This document shows, in pieces, positions 53,577 through 64,000 of a stretch of 64,000 nt of DNA. Under the pieces are notes generated by a model. The model saw only the letters and a program-made list of their open reading frames with translations. It did not search any database and was not told where the DNA came from. The translations under genes were made by a program, and so were the position numbers. Origin of the DNA: Whitmania pigra (taxonomy: Eukaryota; Annelida; Clitellata; Hirudinida; Haemopidae); assembly GCA_021613335.1 (NCBI GenBank), contig JAJTWR010000251.1, positions 438,501 to 502,500 on the forward strand. The letters run 5' to 3'. Each line of letters starts with the position of its first letter. The stretch's first letter is position 1.

Positions 53577-54284
53577 ACCATTTTCAAACCCATTTCTGCT
53601 TATCTTCAGATTGGTTCCAAGCCACTCAGGCCATGGCAAGTTTGGGTCTGATATTCCTGCTGTTGGCTTTCATGTTCATCTTCCTGTACATGTTCGTTCA
53701 CAATGTTTCCATCAGCAAGTCACTCCTCCTCAAACTGTTTGCCTTCTTCTCATTCATGGCAGGTGAGCAACATAGCTGGGAAGGGTTTGTTTAGGAATGG
53801 TTGTAGGTGGTTATAGCTCTGGTGCTTCCTTGTGTTCAATTAAGTTCCGATAATATCAGTCATATGTTCAGTTCTTGTGACTAAAGTTGCCTCTGTAATT
53901 GGATTACTGAAAGCAAATTAACATAATTGCTTAATTAGGTGCGTAGTTTGATGGTATTTGAAAAGTTAATGGAAGTTTAAAATATCAGTGCTGGTAAATT
54001 TTGTTTTAATTTGAATCTGGCTAATTAATTAAAAAATCAATCATAAATTAATTAATCTAAATTATCATATCATTGACAATCTAAATCAATAAAAGATTTT
54101 TTTCTATAAACAGTTAATTATACTTTCAGTTCTTTGCATTGTCATTGGACTTGGAATATTTGGTTCAAAAGTGAACAATCGCAATCTCCATTGGTCTTAC
54201 GCCTTCGCAGCCGTTGGCGCCATCTTCTGCGTTTTGGGCGCCATTCTGGGTCTGGTTCAGATGAAGAAAGCGAGCATAATTTAA
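52577..54284 (+). CDS. four-TM claudin/PMP22-superfamily protein, copy B (163 aa)
   Basis: Coding exons 52577-52760, 53610-53762 and 54130-54284 have the same phases as copy A; the ATG exon begins at 52563 after TTATCAAG. The protein starts MPVQTHQINVQGLSGGIFWT and carries WLGLWSIC, four TM segments and the same KKASII end. Differences from copy A cluster in the first loop (SSGYGHPYWTRG) and in exon 4 (SKVNNRNLHW versus NKRDGRNLHW). The middle coding exon is nearly base-for-base identical between the copies. Tandem duplication in the same orientation; function is inferred only at superfamily level (membrane or junction tetraspan). Confidence 0.88.
53478..53577 (+). repeat. (CTT)n then (ATT)n tract in an intron of gene B
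   Basis: A short CTT run passes directly into about 75 bp of ATT triplets, ending about 30 bp before the exon 3 acceptor. Confidence 0.93.
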
Positions 54285-55374
54285 TTTCTGATCGAAACTT
54301 CAGACAATCGAAATAATAGAGTCAAAATATTTTTTTCTAAAAAAGAAATATGTAAGCGTTTTGTTTCTTCACATAGAAGTTTGAGAATTGAAAGTCATTC
54401 GGTGAATTACCGATATATTTTCATGGTTGAGCATTGATTGTTTTTGCAGATGCTTGTTAGTTTCTCAATGTTGCTTCAATTGCCTTGCATTTATTTTTTA
54501 ATCGCTGGATTATATCTTAATATTTGACGACATTTGAGCAAATTGGTGTAGACTCTTGAAAACTTAGGTCAGCCATTCTGTTTGCTTTGACTTTGGCTGC
54601 CTTGTTAAAACAAGAAATCTGCTTCATTTTTAAATTAAATCGAACATGTTATTAGAAATTTTAACTGGAACATTTTCATATTAATCTCGTCGTCATCTTT
54701 AATGATCTTCGGAAAATGACCAGAAGCCTTCATTACGCCCACTGCTATTTTATCTTTCACAACGGTTGCCTATTTTCAGCTTTTAAAGTGGTCCACTATG
54801 GTGCGTGGTGTTTCAAGAGAAAAAAATGTCAAAAATTCGAGTCTTAATCATCTAAATACGATCAACATAAGTCGAAGTGCAAAGTTGGACTTTCAAGTTA
54901 ATTCTTGAGAATTGAATTAAGAATCTTACCATAGTTAAGCTTATTGCAAATACCAGCTTCCCGTAGATAACAACAATAATATTGACATTAATAACGGATA
55001 AGCAAGAGACACGACGGAGTCTCTTAACTTGAGATACTTTGACAATGAATCACTCAAAAATATTCCACGAATATTCACTTGCTTTTGCATTGAAAATCTC
55101 AACACTTATGTTATTATTACCTATTTATTTATTTATTTGATTATAGACAGTTGCATAATTAGACTAGATGATTTGGACTAGCTATTGGACTGTTAGAACC
55201 ATTGATTTTAAAAACGCCTGACGAATTGATGAAATTTAGTTCTAAATAACTGAATATCTGAAGCAGAAGTTAAGAAAAACTTGGAAGATTGTGTGCTTTT
55301 TGTCATTTCGTCAAGAATTATAATATTTGTTAAAATAGAAACTCGATCAAACGTAATCTTGAAACAGCTTCTGG

Positions 55375-55545
55375 TAACGCTATTATTATATTGCTATTAT
55401 ATATTGCTAATATTATATTGTTATTATAATATTGCTATTATTATATTGTTATTATTATATTGCTATTATATATTGTTATTATATATTGCTATTATTATAT
55501 TGTTAATATATATTGTTATTATTATATTGTTATTATATGCTGTTG
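55375..55545 (+). repeat. TATTGC-TATTA minisatellite
   Basis: Imperfect tandem copies of a 10-14-bp unit such as TATATTGCTATTA, extending over about 170 bp. Confidence 0.85.
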
Positions 55546-56516
55546 TTGGCAAAACAAACATTTAAAATGTTCGCCAGAGTTGTTGCTTCGCCGACAGCGG
55601 TCAAAAATTGTCGATAATATTTTATTTTGATAATTTTATATTATTTTTGAAAACACAGATTAATTCTTTAACGATGTCATTACTATCATCTTATCGCTAA
55701 TCATTCAAAACAATATTTAACAATGACTGCATAATTGTTAATTAAATTCGCTTCGTCATCTGTTTACGCCGTGAAATATTTATAGAAACGGTGTGCTGAT
55801 GATGTTGTACCTTGTCTTTTGTACTCTGAACCAACTTAAGTCAATTTGTATGAAGTTAATTAGTACGAATGAAAAACTCCAGAATTGATTTTAAATGAAA
55901 GTGAATCAATAATCATTGTCTATTTATTCTTTCTACACAAGTCAAACTCCGTGCATATATTTTGATTATTTATATGATTATTTATAGTGCTGAAAGTAAT
56001 ATCTGAACATCTAAAAAGAGTTTGGGCTACGATTTTGCACAGCTAATCAATCATTGAACCAACCGCAAAATTATCCAACCATACAATCAACCAAACATTC
56101 AAACATTACCAACACCAGAAGATAAAAACACTACCGCGAAATCACAGCAAGAGTTCTCTTATTAGCACTTCTAAAAGAACAAATTTTTGTTAACTTGGAT
56201 CTGATTCGCGTTCATTCGGCTTTACAAAGCAGCAGCAAAGCAAAGCAAAGTTGTTCTCACAACACCAAAGAGAAGGAGGTGGAAGCACTAATTGCTTTCC
56301 AGATGGTTGATGTTTGTTGTGGTTGTGCTTGGGGAATGATGAGGACGAGGGTGAATACTGAATTGTGATGGAACCAAACTATATTCAATACGTTGAGGAA
56401 GGACCAAGTTTGGCCAGGTTCAGAGAAATGAGATTAAATTAAATCAAATTGATTGAATTGAATTATATTAAATTAAAAAGTTAGATGAAATTAAGGGTGA
56501 AGTATAAACTACCATT

Positions 56517-56670
56517 ATGGCGTGCAAGTTAGCTCAGAGGATATCGTTCCTGCGAACGAATTTAAAAGCAACGGTTGTTACGCGTCGTGTTCGAAACCCG
56601 ATTTGCACCGCCACAAAGCGCCCCTTGAATGCGGCGCTATACAAATGGTTAAGCGCTTACGGTTATTATG
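56517..56670 (+). mobile_element. tRNA-derived SINE with (ATT)n tail
   Basis: GTTAGCTCAGAGGA (56528-56541) fits a pol III A box and GTTCGAAAC (56589-56597) fits a B box, but the flanking arms do not pair as a tRNA cloverleaf, so it is not a tRNA gene. The tail reads GCGGCGCTATACAAATGG, then a pyrimidine/A-rich stretch and a long (ATT)n array. The same B-box and tail sequences recur on the - strand at 41694-41818 and near 59372-59411. Confidence 0.75.
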
Positions 56671-56878
<208 letters not shown>

Positions 56879-57181
56879 ATTAATTTTTTGAAGATTGTTT
56901 TCGAGGTCTGCAAACTATGTTTAGTCTATCCCATGTTAGTAAATTATCATCCGATTAATTTAAAAAATTGAGATAATTTGAATCCGGGATTAATTGCTGA
57001 TAAAATAGTGCAGCATCTTAAATGAAATTAGAAGTGGTTTTTCCCATGAAATAAGATGAAAAAGATCCTTTCGGTATTTCTCCCAGGAAGAATAAATTGG
57101 AAAACTTTGAAGAATTTGACGTAACAGATAACGTCTCACCATTTTATGCCTGCCTACCATCATCATTTGCCGATAATGATA

Positions 57182-57212
<31 letters not shown>

Positions 57213-58027
57213 TATTATTGTTATTATTCTGCGAATTGTCGTTATTGTTGTACTTAATTTACAGACCCTATCTAGAATGAGGGTAGCGGTTGAGACCAGA
57301 ACAACGACATTTCCCCAAAAAGTGGGACACGTCAAGACAGTAAAAATAAATCGACAGTCCTCGATCTAAGTGATCCGTGCCTCAGAAGTCTGGAAGCTCT
57401 CAAAAAGTTCCAGCCGACAAGGACGCTTTGATGCGCAGTATTGCAATAGCTGAGTGGAGTTTTCTTAGCGCGCAGTAATTCCTGGTTTTTCCCGAGGAAA
57501 AAAAAGGAGCGAATAAAACAAAACAAAAAAGGCAGCTTAATCATCGGTAAATCATATCGACGGCTGGAATGAACACGGATCTGGAATCTTGTGGATTGTC
57601 AGCAACTCCTAAAAATAGACCAAAGCTCAAATATGCTCGCCGAGGCTGACTGGCCGCAGCTTCTGCTTCAGTACGTTTCCCGGCGTTGTTTACCGTTGTT
57701 TCGTTTGAGCAACCGAGTTTTACCGTTGCACGATGATACTGATTATGATAGCAGTGATTGTGATGATGATGATGATAATAGTGGTGATGATGATAGTGCC
57801 ATGGATGATACTACACGGGCGGTGATGATCGTAGTGGTGTAGCAGTTAAAGTAGATATGATATCTCACACATTATTTCGCATATTTACACTAATTTTAAT
57901 TTAATTATTATAATTAATGGTAATAAAATAATTAATTTCAAACTGAAATTCTTTTTTTTAACATTCACATAACCGTAATTTTCTTTTAAAAAATCCAATC
58001 GAAAGAGGAAATCATAATTTTATCATT

Positions 58028-58033
58028 TTTATT
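58028..58033 (-). promoter_or_regulatory. poly(A) signal of CPSF4
   Basis: AATAAA on the - strand, about 70 nt beyond the TGA/TAG that ends the CPSF4 C-terminal frame. Confidence 0.5.
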
Positions 58034-58101
58034 GTTCAAAATTATTTTAAAAAAAACACGTTAAAATAAAAATAAACATTTTTACAGCATTCTGTCTTGT
58101 C

Positions 58102-58895
58102 TCACATGTTTGTCGGAGGTTTTCTGAAGTTGAACCCCAGAGCAGTAGCGGGGCACTTATTGGCATAGTGACCTTTCTGCCCGCACTTGAAGCAAGTCAC
58201 CTGATCTAGGGGGCGGAATTGCTTGGACTGACCTTGGTTTTGGGCGGGATTATTAAAGGCCATCTGTGCATGGCGGTTGGAATCGCCTCTTCCTTCTTCA
58301 GGGCCGGACAGACTGTAGCCTTGTGGCCCATTTCTCCGCAGTTGTGGCACTTGATTAAACTCTGAGTGACTGGATCATTAACAGGGAGCTCGAATGTTGG
58401 GTGGAACAATTCGCATTCGGGTCCCTTCTGGCAGAATCCAGCGGCGTAATTCAGGCACAGCATTACCCTAGCGTGGCGATTCTTGCACGCGGCACCGTGC
58501 CTACAGAAGCCCCTATCGTACCAGGGGCAATTTCTCACTTGTTGAGCGTCCTTGTGGATGAAGGGACAATCCTTCTTACCACATTCACCGTACGTGTTAA
58601 AGAAGTAACACTCTGGCATCTTGTCTGGATCGAATTCGTGCAGAAACTCGCACTTTTCTCCTTTCTTACACAGCCCCCTAACCCAATGCTTGCAGACGAC
58701 AGTTTTGTCCCTGCGGATGTGCCGGTAAGCGCACTTGTCTCCTAGCTGGCATTCGTTTTTGAGGAAGCGGTTGCAGATGCCAGCAGTTGATTTGTCCATC
58801 CCGTCGAAAGGTAGCGTCCTTTCTCCAAGCTGTTCGTCCAGGATTTGCTCGATTTTGAAGGAGATGTGATCGACATTCGCGTGCAGTTTTTCCAT
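58102..58895 (-). CDS. CPSF4: CPSF4 (CPSF30) zinc-finger protein, intronless, with a frameshift
   Basis: The frame from ATG 58895 (MEKLHANVDHISFKIEQILD) is the 30-kDa subunit of the cleavage and polyadenylation factor, which helps bind the AAUAAA signal. Five CCCH fingers are complete: CNRFLKNECQLGDKCAYRH, CKHWVRGLCKKGEKCEFLH, CYFFNTYGECGKKDCPFIH, CPWYDRGFCRHGAACKNRH and CLNYAAGFCQKGPECELFH. A CCHC knuckle, CHNCGEMGHKATVC, follows. The second knuckle (CFKCGQKGHYANKC) and the end are in another frame, as if one base were lost between about 58255 and 58310. As it stands the first frame stops at 58206 after 229 residues. No intron interrupts it. It could be a retrocopy, a gene with a sequencing error, or a real shortened protein. 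The frame is also open upstream to 59003, but MEKL is the family-like start. Confidence 0.85.
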
Positions 58896-59371
58896 TTTTG
58901 AGGATTTTAAAATGTTCTCTTTTATTATAATCTGTTGAATTTGTAAAATTTGTGTTGTCTTAAACCAGGATTTTGAAGTGAGCCTTGCTAGTTCAGAAGC
59001 CAACAGAATCGTTTGTTAATTATTACGGTAGCGGTGGACAGTCGACGGTAACTTGATCAAGAAAAGATTCTGAATATAATGTGCCGCATATAATAGATTT
59101 TTTTAAATTAAATTTTCAATTAATTTGTACTTGTCGGATATCTGAAATTGTAAAAATATTATTAAAGAACAATTAAGTAAATAAATTTTTTCGCTTTTAT
59201 AATCGCAATTCAGTACAACCGAAGCTCAAATTTTGGCGAATTTTTAAATATCATATTATTATATTATAACCTATTTTGTATAATCTATATGTCTCGAAAA
59301 TTGGTTATCTTCAGAATGATTCATTTTATGCTGCAGCACATAATGTAACTTCAGTGGCGCCTATTCTTTCA

Positions 59372-59411
59372 GTAGTGGCGGCACAAACTGAGTTTCGAAC
59401 ACGACACATTT
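59372..59411 (-). mobile_element. SINE fragment
   Basis: On the - strand it reads TGTCGTGTTCGAAACTCAG, then TTTGTGCCGCCACTACTG, matching the B box and following bases of the SINE at 56517-56670 (TTTGCACCGCCAC). Confidence 0.55.
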
Positions 59412-61304
59412 CAACCCAGCGTCATATTTAACATATTTCAGGCGGAGGACGTCAAATCCCTGCACCAATCCTGTTGCCTTCCCCACCCCCTGGCGGGAAA
59501 CAAAAATTTTCTTTGGTTGGTGAGCCCCTCTACAGTGGCACATTCCGGCCATCCCTAAATCCAAGAGTGCAATGCCTGCTTATGATACTCCAGATTGCGA
59601 GCCACTTTGGATAATCTTGATGTCTGCTTTAAAATACGGAAAAGTGCAGAGACAATTGAACGAAATTTTCCAGACTTCATGGAAGCGGAGATTGCGTAGG
59701 AAATTGTACGTGGAATGAGCATCCATTTCTAGATGATGTGCAACCCGATTGATTGGTTGGAGATAATGGCTGGTTCTGTTTAATGGATCTCACTTTTCAT
59801 GACGATGATGATGATGATGATGATGAATGTTTGTTTTCAATGTATCTCGTTCATCTTCTAATCCTCATCGTAATCCACATCGTAATCATTATCGTCATCG
59901 TCATCATCATCCCCATCACTACATCAATCTTATCAGTGGAAGCGTCTATGCTGGAAAGGCTTCTATTCTTAGTCATGGAAAGGAGTTATTTATAGAGCGC
60001 GTGCTTTAAAAAGTTTATTTTCGTCAGTTTATTATACTTCTTTGTTCTCAACATATTTATTATGCTACAATTCATCTCCATTTTTTTCACTTATTTAATC
60101 CTTATTAATTTTAAAAGAATAATTTTTAAACGCAATTTCTCTTTTAAATCTACTTTTAATCGTTTCCATATCTATAACCACCAGTCTCTTGAAATTCTTT
60201 GTTGGACAAATGCAGGTCATAAAAGATTTATTGGCAAATACTGATCGTGATAAAGTCAGTGGAATAAGTAACCTGTTCTGAAACTTAGGCATTTAACCAC
60301 GAGGCAGCAAAAGATAAGGAATGACTTATCAATTTGATTACTCATTGGGGCTGCTCTGCCAGAACAGAATAGCCTGGCAATTACTCGAACACCTGGATTG
60401 CTTTACGGTACACGCGAATGTTTACGGGTCCAATGGTTTAGTTTACTGCGGGCGTGAGGGAAGGGAATATGGTGAGGTTATGTTTTAGGCAGAGGTCGTA
60501 TTTAAATACGATTTTGTTGAGGAATATAAATTGAGTATGATTTTTGTTTTTATTTGAGTTATTGAGTTCTACAACTTATGGTGATGATAGTAATGATGGT
60601 GCTGGTGGTAATGGTGAATATCTTTATGGTTATGGAGATGATGTTGGTGACTAAGGTAGTCATGACAATGATGACGACGACGATAGTGATAACGATGGAT
60701 AAGAGAGCATTCTTAATCTTACTCGATTGAAGTCGATAATCTGAAATCTGAGAAGATATTTTCAATCACAACAAACTGATTAAGATACCCAAAAGATATA
60801 ATAGCAAAAATCATAATTTATAATGATAAATTATATTACATTAATATAAATATTAATACATTATTTCGATTATTACTAGAAGTAATACTACTTGTATTGT
60901 TGTTTCTCTGCTGCGGTTGCTTTCTGAAGTTGCTATGTTTATAGTGATAACGTTACTGGAGCTATTTCATCATTCTGATATGAAGCAGGCTTCAATCAAG
61001 ATTACCAAAACTCCCAGGCCTTTGCACGGAGGTCCTCCGCCGGAATAGCAGACCACCTAGTAGAAGTTCTTCCAACTTTGAACTCGTGGAAATACAGGGT
61101 CGTTAGCCTTGGAAGATGAGGAAGCGATAAAAGATGAAAAGATGATTTCTGGAAGAAAACAAAAAAACTTCCAAATTTCTTTTTAACTTCAAGGTCGGCG
61201 GAACCCAGACGATGCGTTCTTTAAATGGAAAATTAGTGAAGCCTTTCAACGAGTGGCAGAAAGCAGCAGTGAAGAGGCAAATGGAAGAAAGACCAAGATG
61301 GATG

Positions 61305-61440
61305 AGGTGATGGAATGAGGGATGGAATGAGGGATGGAGTGATGGAATGAGGAATGGAATGATGGAATGAGGGATGGAGTGATTGAATGAGGAATGGAGT
61401 GATGGAATGAGGGATGGAGTGATGGAGTGGTGGAGTGAAC
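61305..61440 (+). repeat. GGAATGAGGGATGGAGTGAT minisatellite
   Basis: Tandem ten-base motifs (GGAATGAGGG, ATGGAGTGAT and variants) arranged in higher-order units of 20-30 bp. Confidence 0.88.
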
Positions 61441-62996
61441 TGAAATTGACAAATAATAAAATCCCAAGCGCTCTCAGGATTGTGTCCAAATATGCCAAGA
61501 ATTGGGTTAACATGGAAATTGATGAATAGATGGATGATTGCTGGAATGAATGCATTCATTATTAATTAGTCAGCAGTGCATGATGGAGTGACGGAAGTTC
61601 TGAGGCATTCCAGGCCTATCTTATTCCAATCCTACTCACTCCAGGTCCATTTAATAATCTTTTGGTCATCATGGCGAGATACTGATGTTTATGATGAGAA
61701 CAGATGCTAGTGGTTACAATTTCTCGTTCAGTACCAAAGGGTCCAGTCGCCATAATTATTTAGAAAAATAATTTATTACAGATTGATAATAATAATATTT
61801 TAATAATAATAATAATAACATAATTTTTCAAAAAATAATTATAGTGATAATAATGATTGTTAATGCTGTTGTTAATGGTATGAATATAATAATGCAATTA
61901 TAATCGTAATGTAACAACGCTAAAGTTCAACATTATAATTATAATATAATTATGTCGTTATTATGATGACGACTAGCATAAATGCAATAGTTATCGCTTG
62001 TGCTTTGGAAAGCAAAATTCCAATCAGCCTACGTAGTGACGATGCAGATAAACTATTGCCACGATCTCCATCGTCATCATTATTATCCCCCATCATCACC
62101 ATAACCATCGTTTCCATCATCATCATCATTATTTCGCAACCACCATTCATCGCCATTTTTGTTTTGGAAAACCAAGCCAAGCTACCAGTGTCTTGTAAAA
62201 GTAGACCGCATATGGATGGATGGATGGACGAGGAAAGAGGAAAGATGGATGAGTAGAGCCGATGTATCAGTAGCTTGAAATCAACTCAACGTGTAAACAT
62301 GTAATCTCGGATAAACAAAAATTCGACTTGCACATCACGTTTGAACTTGTCCTTGGTTAAAGTTTGGTTCTTCAGTCGTTCACCTTAGCATCCTCTTATC
62401 CATTCCTTAATTCAGTCATCCATCTATTCATTCAATCATTCATTCTCTCATCCAACAATTCATATGACAATAGTTTTGTATGCAAGCTCTGATGTTGTAG
62501 TAAAATTGTTTGTAATAATAATTATTATTATCTATTATCAAATAACAAGAATTGAGTTTTGTTGCTGTTCTTGTGACCATTTATGAAGTATTAATATAAT
62601 TAATTAAAATTATTATTTATTAAATTTAATTTTAAATTCATCCGAAATTAAGATCATATGGAATCGAAGATGTATGCACTGGAAGACCTTCCTACAGAAT
62701 GTAAACAGATCAGGAAAATTAAGACTAATATTATGATTAAAATACTAATTTAAACAACAAAATAAAAAATAAACAAAAACATTTTGCAAATAAATTTTAA
62801 AAAATACATTTCACTAATAATTAGAATGGTTTAATTAGTAACAATTAAGTGACTAAGTTATGTCCTTAAACTATATAATTCATTTATTTAAAAACTATTT
62901 AAAACAAATCAAATAACCAAACAGGGGTTAATGAGTATTAAAATATTCATACATTAAACTGGTAAATTATCAAAAGTTACAAATCAAAAAACTTAC

Positions 62997-63095
62997 CACA
63001 AACACGACCACGTGACAAATCCTTCTGACCGCTACCATCGCCCATTCCAACTTCATCGGCGTCAGAAGTCGGCATCGTTGACGACAACAGTTTGT
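62997..63095 (-). CDS. candidate internal exon, unknown gene
   Basis: A 99-bp open segment lies between an acceptor (CCAAACAG ending at 63096) and a strong donor (GTG/GTAAGT at 62997/62996). In the phase that starts AC/AAA it encodes KLLSSTMPTSDADEVGMGDG followed by SGQKDLSRGRVC. The residue mix is protein-like and unlike the homopolymers around it, and an AAT repeat precedes the acceptor. No family is recognised, and the start could be the internal ATG of MPTSDADE. Confidence 0.35.
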
Positions 63096-63102
63096 CTGTT
63101 TG

Positions 63103-63106
<4 letters not shown>

Positions 63107-63173
<67 letters not shown>

Positions 63174-63192
63174 TAATAATAATAATAAGTAT
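63107..63192 (+). repeat. (AAT)n microsatellite
   Basis: AAT triplets directly beside the acceptor of the candidate exon at 62997-63095. Confidence 0.95.
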
Positions 63193-64000
63193 AAGAAAAA
63201 GAAGAAGAAAATAATAATAAAAATAAATGGCGTTCCACAAAACATGACATACCTAACTAGGAGAAAGAATTTCCCAAGGTTGTTTAGTGATTATGATTGC
63301 AGGTATTTCCAAGTATGTGCCTCTAATTAACATGGAATGAACGGAGGAGGAAGACGACGACGATGAAGTTGAAGATGATGATGATGAAGATGATGATGAC
63401 GAAGACCACGATGACGATAAAAATTGAGGAGTAGGATGACGATGACGTCAGCGGACAGTCTTCTCCAGGGCTTGAACTCGGAACACTTGAGATTACAAGA
63501 TAAACAGAAATATTTTTGTAGCAATGTTTTGAAATCTTTCGAAACAGCCATCCTACCACGGCCTAGATTGTATGCATGATGATGATGATTGTATGTATGA
63601 TTCAGTGAATATTTGCAACCTGCACATCAGTAAATATTCATGAAAATGGAATTAGTAGCGCCTGGAGCATAATTGCGTTGTTAGCAACAAAACTTAGAAA
63701 TAATCCTAACTTTAACCATAAATCTAGCCCTAACCTACTGAGATTTAATTAAAAGATCACTAATTTATTTTTTATGTCAAAATACGAAACATCAAAGTAC
63801 AAGTTTATTGTACATAAAACATAAATGAAAAGTAAAAAAAATGAGGTACTTGATTTGCTAGAAAGGTTTGAAGATGTTTTGCCTGCTCATTTTAACTCTA
63901 ACTCAACTAAATCTAACCGATCCAAAAGCGACCCTCGTTGAACTTCAACCAATCAATCCAACTTACCACTGGGTTCCTCAACCAATCAATCAAATTTACC
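63193..64000. other. non-coding right edge
   Basis: A GAAGAT/GACGAT trinucleotide tract at about 63345-63420, and a CCAATCAATCCAACTTACCACTG-like repeat beginning at the very end (two partial copies at 63947-64000). No exon is supported. Confidence 0.45.

Larger units (their letters stand above)
59004..62990. other. non-coding right-hand region
   Basis: Holds SINE fragments (59372-59411), small GAT/CAT tracts (59799-59826, 60580-60700, 62060-62140), a GGAATGAGGGAT minisatellite and AT-rich DNA. No gene recognised. Confidence 0.5.

Noticed and set aside
56517..56600. tRNA gene
   Set aside because: A and B boxes are present, but no acceptor stem or anticodon arm can be paired; other copies and the tail identify it as a SINE.
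57591..57842. Frame reading AEADWPQLLLQYVSRRCLPLF then poly-Asp
   Set aside because: The first part looks protein-like, but no homology or splice donor is visible and it runs into a GAT repeat.
58206..58350. Programmed ribosomal frameshift in CPSF4
   Set aside because: I see no slippery site followed by a stable structure, and no such shift is known to me in this family; deletion or sequencing error is simpler.
59361..59564. Minus-strand 67-residue frame
   Set aside because: Its C-terminal third is the SINE B-box region; the remainder has no recognisable domain.

Overview
The window is nuclear DNA from an AT-rich invertebrate. Genes have GT-AG introns, AATAAA poly(A) signals, TATA boxes and tRNA-derived SINEs, and the proteins are animal ones: an axonemal dynein, SRRM2/Cwc21, CPSF30, a claudin/PMP22-type pair and a gustatory-receptor-like protein. 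A lophotrochozoan is most likely. An annelid, perhaps a leech such as Helobdella, is my guess from the base composition and the abundance of (GAT)n/(ATT)n repeats; no single feature proves it.

Left third (1-16.6 kb). This part is dominated by microsatellites and minisatellites and holds three isolated 3'-terminal exons on the + strand: a CDK (CDK5-like) C-terminus (650-736), an FN3 plus transmembrane protein end whose FN3 domain carries two poly-serine insertions (6713-7982), and a SAM-like exon (13955-14254). The 3' end of a dead LINE lies at about 12.5-13.1 kb.

Middle (16.6-41.5 kb). A complete inner-arm dynein heavy chain gene, DNAH10-like, runs on the - strand (36245 to 16687). I can join nine exons into about 4,690 residues; one exon is 9,867 bp long. 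Its last intron holds a degenerate hAT element with a degenerate Tc1 element nested inside it, and the hAT end lies about 28 bp from the splice acceptor. Only 337 bp separate the DNAH10 start from the divergent SRRM2/Cwc21 orthologue (five exons, 231 aa). Next comes a four-exon seven-transmembrane gustatory-receptor-like gene carrying the TY(x5)Q signature in TM7.

Right third (41.5-64 kb). A decayed LINE (42.4-44.4 kb) is followed by a tandem pair of four-TM claudin/PMP22-superfamily genes. Both have a TATA box, a non-coding first exon and three coding exons, and their middle coding exons are nearly identical (probable gene conversion). An intronless CPSF4 (CPSF30) copy on the - strand has a one-base frameshift between its two zinc knuckles. 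A candidate exon of an unknown gene lies at 62997-63095 (-). The rest is AT-rich non-coding DNA with simple repeats and copies of one SINE family.
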